A stretch of DNA of 64,000 nucleotides from DAISIK01 sp036822055 (GTDB taxonomy: Bacteria > Verrucomicrobiota > Verrucomicrobiia > Opitutales > Puniceicoccaceae): NCBI GenBank assembly GCA_036822055.1, contig DAISIK010000006.1:55566-119565 (forward strand). The letters run 5' to 3'. A model generated the notes under the pieces. That model saw nothing but the letters and a program-made list of their open reading frames with translations, did no database searches and was not told the origin of the DNA. Both the position numbers and the translations under genes were made by a program. This document shows, piece by piece, positions 60,091-64,000 of the stretch; the stretch's first letter is position 1; each line of letters opens with the position of its first letter.

Positions 60091-62646
60091 CTACCACGGG
60101 GTCGTTCCCGCCGGCGGCCAGTCGTGCTTGGGATATCGCCCCGCCATCTCCTTTCGCACTGATTCATAGCTACCCGTCCAGAATCCCGTTAAGTCACGGG
60201 TCACCTGGATCGGTCTGCGGTTGGGCGCCAGTATCTCAAGATACAGCGGATAGCGACCCCCCAGAATCGAAGGGACGTGCTTCTCCTTCCAGAGCTCTTG
60301 CACAGTAGCACTCAGGGTAGCCTTTTCTCCAGTTCCGTAGTCGATCTCGGCCGGCTTTTTTCTGCCCTCCAGGGGATAGGTAGCAGGGACCATCACCTCC
60401 AGCGCCCTCTCCTGCTCGGGAGTAAGCCAATTTTTTAAAACCGGCCAAACCTCAACCGTTCTCAGGTCTCGCGGTCGCAGTACCTTTTCGCAAATCATCT
60501 CCACTAATAACCGTCGAGCCGCCTCATCAATCGGTTCGATCTCCAGCTCTCGTGCCTCCCGCGCCGCAAAATTCACCTTGGCAATCCAGCTTTCAACCTC
60601 CTCATCCCAGCCCTTCAGACGTTTCGGCTCCTGCATCACCATCGTAGCAAAAAAAGGACCCCTTACCTCGGGCCCAACCGGGCCCAGAACCTCTCTCGCG
60701 AGCTGCAGTCCCAAAAATCTCCGTTCCTTCACCGATTCAAGCCCGCCATTGGCCGGCGATTCGTCAACCTCGACACGCTCGTCGAGAAGATTTGGATACA
60801 ACTTCTCCAACCAACTCGGATCGAACCGACTCAACCTTGAAAGCAAAACCGTCGGCACCCCTTTGATCCGGCTCGAGCGAAGGTTTCCCGCCACCACCCA
60901 GTCCGCCCTAGTCACCAAGGTTCCCTCCTCCAGCCGACCGCTCAACCCCGCTGCCACCTCCCAGGAGGACCCTCCCCGGACCTTCCGCCTCGCAATCAAA
61001 TCTGGAAAGCCAGCCGCCATCAGGTATCCAATCTCCCGCACCTCAGATCCTTCGTCCAGATAACATTCCTCCCAGCCGAGAGAGCCGCGCAGAGCCTCCC
61101 GTGCCTTTACCGCCTCTGCCAGCGCTCCCGGCGCCAGCCCCAGCTCCTCAATCTCATATTTTCTCAACTTTCCCTCCAGCGCCCGCTCCAGCCATAGGAT
61201 CTCCACCAGCAAATCCGAAGCTCCTTCGTACTGGTCCTCATCAGCCCGGGCTGCCAACACCTCTGGATCCCTCGTCCGGCGCAGGATCGGACGTTCCTGA
61301 AGCAAGGCCACAATCCCCAGTGCGGCAGCTCTCATCAAGGGGCGTTTCTCGGCCGCCAACAAAATCGCCGCCAACCTTGGATGAACCGGCAAGGCCGCCG
61401 CCCGCCTACCCCTCTCCGTCATCTGCCCACCCCGCTCCGTGATCATGCCAATCAGCTCGAGAAGGTCCTCCCCCTCCTTCATCCGCTCGGGTGCTGGTGC
61501 CTCCGGCCAGGGAAAATCAGCTGGCCCAGCCGCCCCAAGCATCCGGTTCCGCAGAAAAGCATCCGATAAATCAATACGCTCGACCTCCGGCAAACTCCTC
61601 AGGGAAAGATTCATGTCCTCCTTCTCCGACCAAAGCCGGTCACAAGTTCCCGGACCCAAACGACCCGCCCGACCCCGTCTCTGGTCTGCCGCGTCGCGCG
61701 AGATCCGGCGCACCTCGAGAAAATTAATCCGCTTTTCAGCATCAAACACCTTCTCCCGACAAAGGCCACTATCGATCACATGCCGCACCCCGGGTATCGT
61801 CAAAGAGGTCTCGGCGATATTGGTCGACACAATGACTCGTGGCGCCGCCACCGCGGCCACCGCACGCTCCTGCTCCGATGCCTTCAGCTCCCCGTAGAGC
61901 GGCAGGCACTCCATCTTGCCAACCCGCCTCTCCCGACGCAGACACTCCAGGGTCCGGTGAATCTCTCCCACCCCCGGCATAAATACCAGAATGCTACCTT
62001 CAATGCCTCGCTCAATTCGCTCCCCAACCGCCCGCGCCGCATGGTCCCAGAGGGCCTCTGCCTTCCCGCCCCGACTCTTCGCTGGATTCATCAAAGTCTC
62101 CACCGGATGCAGGCTCCCCGGTACCTCGAGGATCGGCGCACCCCCGAGCCACCGACTTGCCGCAGAAGCATCCAAAGTTGCCGACATGATGCAAATCCCC
62201 GGAACAGTCAGCCCCTGAACCGCTCTCCATTGAAGCGCTCCCAGAATCAAATCCCCCTCGATGTGCCGTTCGTGAAATTCGTCCATCACCACCACCGATT
62301 TGGGGTCCAATGGGTTCCCCATCTCGAGCTGTCTCAGGAACACCCCCTCCGTGACAAACCGCAGCCGGGTGTTCCCCGACACTTTACGGTCAAAACGAAC
62401 CTCGTAGCCGACCAACCCACCGACCTCCACCCCCAATTCATCTGCTACCCGAGCTGCCAACATTCTGGCCGCCAATCTGCGCGGCTGGAGGACTACCACC
62501 TCTCCAACACCGCTACCCTCCAACAAAAACCGCGGCACCCGAGTCGACTTCCCCGACCCCGGCGGAGCCACCACTACCAAGCGGCGGGACTCCCCAAACC
62601 TGGCCAGAATCTCTTCGCGAAAATCATCTACCGGCAGCTTCAACAT
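60091..62646 (-). CDS. hrpB: ATP-dependent helicase HrpB
   Basis: About 851 residues from ATG 62646; the frame opens 24 codons earlier with a TTG. DEAH-type superfamily 2 helicase: motif I VAPPGSGKST, motif II MDEFHERH, motif III SATLD, motif V STNIAETSLTIPG and motif VI DQRRGRAGR. The C-terminal domain with the late RPIQVTRDLTGFWTGSY and KHDWP end identifies HrpB and separates it from HrpA. Involved in RNA metabolism; exact substrate unclear. A gene-poor region follows upstream of its start. Confidence 0.93.
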   Translation of the reverse strand: MLKLPVDDFREEILARFGESRRLVVVAPPGSGKSTRVPRFLLEGSGVGEVVVLQPRRLAARMLAARVADELGVEVGGLVGYEVRFDRKVSGNTRLRFVTEGVFLRQLEMGNPLDPKSVVVMDEFHERHIEGDLILGALQWRAVQGLTVPGICIMSATLDASAASRWLGGAPILEVPGSLHPVETLMNPAKSRGGKAEALWDHAARAVGERIERGIEGSILVFMPGVGEIHRTLECLRRERRVGKMECLPLYGELKASEQERAVAAVAAPRVIVSTNIAETSLTIPGVRHVIDSGLCREKVFDAEKRINFLEVRRISRDAADQRRGRAGRLGPGTCDRLWSEKEDMNLSLRSLPEVERIDLSDAFLRNRMLGAAGPADFPWPEAPAPERMKEGEDLLELIGMITERGGQMTERGRRAAALPVHPRLAAILLAAEKRPLMRAAALGIVALLQERPILRRTRDPEVLAARADEDQYEGASDLLVEILWLERALEGKLRKYEIEELGLAPGALAEAVKAREALRGSLGWEECYLDEGSEVREIGYLMAAGFPDLIARRKVRGGSSWEVAAGLSGRLEEGTLVTRADWVVAGNLRSSRIKGVPTVLLSRLSRFDPSWLEKLYPNLLDERVEVDESPANGGLESVKERRFLGLQLAREVLGPVGPEVRGPFFATMVMQEPKRLKGWDEEVESWIAKVNFAAREARELEIEPIDEAARRLLVEMICEKVLRPRDLRTVEVWPVLKNWLTPEQERALEVMVPATYPLEGRKKPAEIDYGTGEKATLSATVQELWKEKHVPSILGGRYPLYLEILAPNRRPIQVTRDLTGFWTGSYESVRKEMAGRYPKHDWPPAGTTPW

Positions 62647-62854
62647 GATGAACCAATTATTTATCCGATGATCGAACAGCCGATCTTTCAATGCCCTCGC
62701 CAAAAACCCTGCCCTCAACCGTTCACCAAGTCGAGCCCGATCAACCTCCCGCCTACACCTGTATCCAATTTATAAATACGTAGTGATTCTAGGCCAGTTC
62801 CCTACCTCTCCACCCGCCCTCCGCTCTTCGCTGTTTTAATGAAACCAAAGTATG

Positions 62855-62908
62855 GAGGAGACATTCCTGTCTGCTCCCCTGCCCACATCGCAGACAAGAA
62901 TGTCTGCG
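62855..62908. repeat. Pair of REP-like dyads, head to head
   Basis: GGAGACATTCCTGTCTGCTCC and, inverted, CGCAGACA-AGAA-TGTCTGCG. The second is a perfect 8-bp stem (62889-62908). In reverse complement the second reads nearly like the first. From memory such AGACATTCxTGTCT units recur between genes in Verrucomicrobia; I have not searched. Confidence 0.6.
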
Positions 62909-63220
62909 CCACCTTCGAATCACACCATTACAGCCATGGCCAGACAGTAAACACTTTCGTCGCCTGCTTCCCGTTTGAGCCGAAGGTTGCCGGAGAAATG
63001 GAGAACCGGTTGCCTGAGGATGCCATCCGAGACAAGGTCGCTTCGCGAACGCATAAGCCTGCGCTGCCGAGAGGGAGAAACTTCGGACTCCATGCCTCGA
63101 AGAATATCCAATCTCAAAGGCAGTACCTTAGGTTCCCATTCCCGGCTCGCCGTAGCAGGCTAAAGTTCCGGACGCATTAGCTAGAAAGAAATTTTTCAAA
63201 GGATTCGTGGATCAGAAAGA

Positions 63221-63240
63221 AAAAACCGCGAAGGCGGCTT
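63221..63240 (-). terminator. Possible weak intrinsic terminator
   Basis: On the minus strand AAGCCGC-CTTC-GCGGTTTTTT: a 7-bp stem with one wobble and a T-run. It lies at the 3' side of the RHS-like relic. Confidence 0.4.
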
Positions 63241-63335
63241 GGTGCGTTGGCCCACCTCATTGAAAGCGTACGTGTAGCCAAAGACAGTTGCCGAGCCGAA
63301 TCGACTCAATATATCGAGATATACGGAATGATCCC
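63241..63335 (-). pseudogene. Relic resembling an RHS/YD repeat
   Basis: Translating the minus strand gives SRFGSATVFGYTYAFNEVGQRT, whose YTYxxNxVGQRT part resembles YD/RHS repeats (YTYDAxGNRT). The frame has no start and breaks down on both sides, with neighbouring stretches in other frames. It probably marks the remains of an RHS-type toxin or wall protein gene. Identification by eye only. Confidence 0.38.
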
Positions 63336-63580
63336 TTTATTGTAGTCTCTGAGGGCTACCTCATCGACGTACTTCAACGGGTCGACGACCATCCCCGCAG
63401 CCGGGTATCTGAGCTGACCCCGCAGGGCTGGGCCAATTCAAAGAACGACTGAGCCGAAGCTCAGCCTCAAGTATCGCAGAAAACAACTTCCCGTGCCATA
63501 TGCGGGAAAAGAGTGTTTACGGTATTTAACGGGCCGGGGGTGACATGGGGGGCGACCGATTGGACCCAACGGGAGCGACG

Positions 63581-63602
63581 GCGTCCCGCGCTTGCGGGAT
63601 GC
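63581..63602. repeat. GC-rich hairpin
   Basis: GCGTCCCGC-GCTT-GCGGGATGC is a 9-bp stem (one G-T pair) with a four-base loop, REP-like in look and surrounded by G-rich sequence. No gene attached. Confidence 0.45.
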
Positions 63603-63749
63603 TTTGAGGGAGCCCAGACGACTGGTAGCTGATGCCGTGACGGAGCGGTTCGACGCCCCTTGCCGGTGGGGTTGGGTGTTCTGAACATCATGACGGAGTG
63701 AGAGGGCTATTGTGAAGCGAAAGAAGAACCGACCAAGGTGGCTGTTTCC

Positions 63750-64000
63750 CTAATTTTTAAAGATCTTTTTCAGCAGACTTTTGCGTTGATCACCCTCAAG
63801 TTTAGAAACCGTTTCTTCCATAGTGACTTTATAAAAACTAAAACCGTATTCGGGTGTCGCCACAGAAACTACCCACAGCCGTTCTTCGTCAGAAGAGATG
63901 AGCCACATACGATCTATGTAACTTTTACTTTTGTTGCCGTTCTCATTTATTACTCCGCTAATCAAAAGGCCGATATATTTGCGTATCTGACTGAGGGGTG
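63750..64000 (-). CDS. 3' end of an unknown gene (truncated by window edge)
   Basis: The frame enters from the right edge on the minus strand and stops at 63750; 83 codons are visible with no start within the window. The peptide (…YIGLLISGVINENG…SKSYIDRMWLISSDEERLWVV…) is Lys/Ser-rich and mixed alpha-beta in character. The DNA is AT-richer than the surrounding genes, suggesting transfer. No family recognised. Confidence 0.5.
   Translation of the reverse strand, partial: PLSQIRKYIGLLISGVINENGNKSKSYIDRMWLISSDEERLWVVSVATPEYGFSFYKVTMEETVSKLEGDQRKSLLKKIFKN

Larger units (their letters stand above)
62647..63749. other. Gene-poor region with REP-like dyads and eroded sequence
   Basis: About 1.1 kb without a convincing intact gene. 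It holds two REP-like dyads (62855-62908), an RHS-like relic (63241-63335, minus), a short hairpin with T-run (63221-63240, minus) and a further hairpin near 63581-63602. Short frames (62839-63180, 63467-63691) have no family resemblance. Confidence 0.6.

Noticed and set aside
61780..62775. 331-codon plus-strand frame
   Set aside because: Antisense to hrpB; His/Pro-rich shadow frame.
62839..63180. 113-codon plus-strand frame
   Set aside because: Its first part translates the two REP-like dyads; no family and no ribosome-binding site.
63467..63691. 74-codon minus-strand frame
   Set aside because: Lies over GC-rich hairpin sequence; Arg/Pro-rich and without homologous pattern.
1..64000. CRISPR arrays, rRNA, tRNA, insertion sequences
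   Set aside because: No regularly spaced repeats, no tRNA T-arm consensus in the gaps I read, and no transposase frame was found.

Overview
The window is about 64 kb of a compact, moderately GC-rich bacterial chromosome segment. Neighbouring genes often overlap by ATGA or by a few bases. I see no rRNA, tRNA, CRISPR array, intact insertion sequence or prophage. Several features fit a marine-type Verrucomicrobiota, possibly Opitutia: a secreted protein with an IPEA-type PEP-CTERM tail, a phosphate-selective porin, a caa3 oxidase with cytochrome c fused to subunit II, a short chlamydia-like glutamyl-tRNA reductase, OleC, FolE2 and REP-like intergenic dyads. This placement is inference from gene content; no rRNA gene is present to confirm it.

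Layout, left to right. (1) The 3' end of an Mpv17/PMP22-like membrane gene (1-559) converges on a ferric-iron ABC transporter (futA-futB-futC, minus, 4407 to 510). (2) A minus-strand information and shikimate block follows: SirB1-like protein, aroE, rpmI, rplT, an intrinsic terminator, pheS, pheT (10653 to 4559). (3) An RlmD-type rRNA methyltransferase and ilvA lie on the plus strand (10753-13589). (4) A glucosylglycerate module spans 13586-19855: a GH13_18 phosphorylase, a GT4 glycosyltransferase, an M20-fold protein that has lost most of its metal ligands, glucosyl-3-phosphoglycerate synthase, and a D-2-hydroxyacid (glycerate-type) dehydrogenase. (5) A minus-strand run holds oleC, kdsB, ruvB, murA and a disordered acidic/basic protein (25786 to 19931). 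(6) dUTPase-like protein, purD, purN and a small membrane protein follow on the plus strand, then a PEP-CTERM-like protein and folE2 on the minus strand. (7) YycJ-like hydrolase, pyk, argF and ppk are on the plus strand (30488-36066), followed by a 420-bp gap, a DinB-like protein, and a Cys-rich mini-membrane protein paired with a thioredoxin. (8) A phosphate regulon block holds pstS-pstC-pstA-pstB-phoU plus a TetR-like gene and an ABC1 kinase (47098 to 38136). It is divergent from a phosphate-selective porin (47991-49193), and both promoters carry the same 7-4-7 Pho-box-like element. (9) A heme block (hemH, hemX, hemA) is followed by two membrane proteins, one of them a NaChBac-type sodium channel. 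(10) A caa3 cytochrome oxidase operon (ctaCDEF) is divergent from a membrane-anchored cytochrome c. (11) hrpB ends the dense coding region. The last 1.3 kb is a degraded region with REP-like dyads, an apparent RHS-repeat relic and the 3' end of a gene of different composition.

How the genes work together. The pst operon, PhoU, the porin and polyphosphate kinase form a phosphate capture, sensing and storage set. hemA, hemX and hemH supply heme to the neighbouring caa3 oxidase and cytochrome c. GpgS, the phosphorylase, the GT4 enzyme and the dehydrogenase make a plausible synthesis and turnover loop for a glucosylglycerate-type compatible solute; no glucosyl-3-phosphoglycerate phosphatase was recognised in the window. 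The most interesting leads are this solute cluster with its degenerate M20 protein, the paired Pho boxes, the truncated HemA, the bacterial sodium channel, the Cys-rich membrane protein and thioredoxin pair, and the eroded region at the right end.

Many start codons have no clear Shine-Dalgarno sequence and several are GTG, so N-termini are the least certain part of this annotation.
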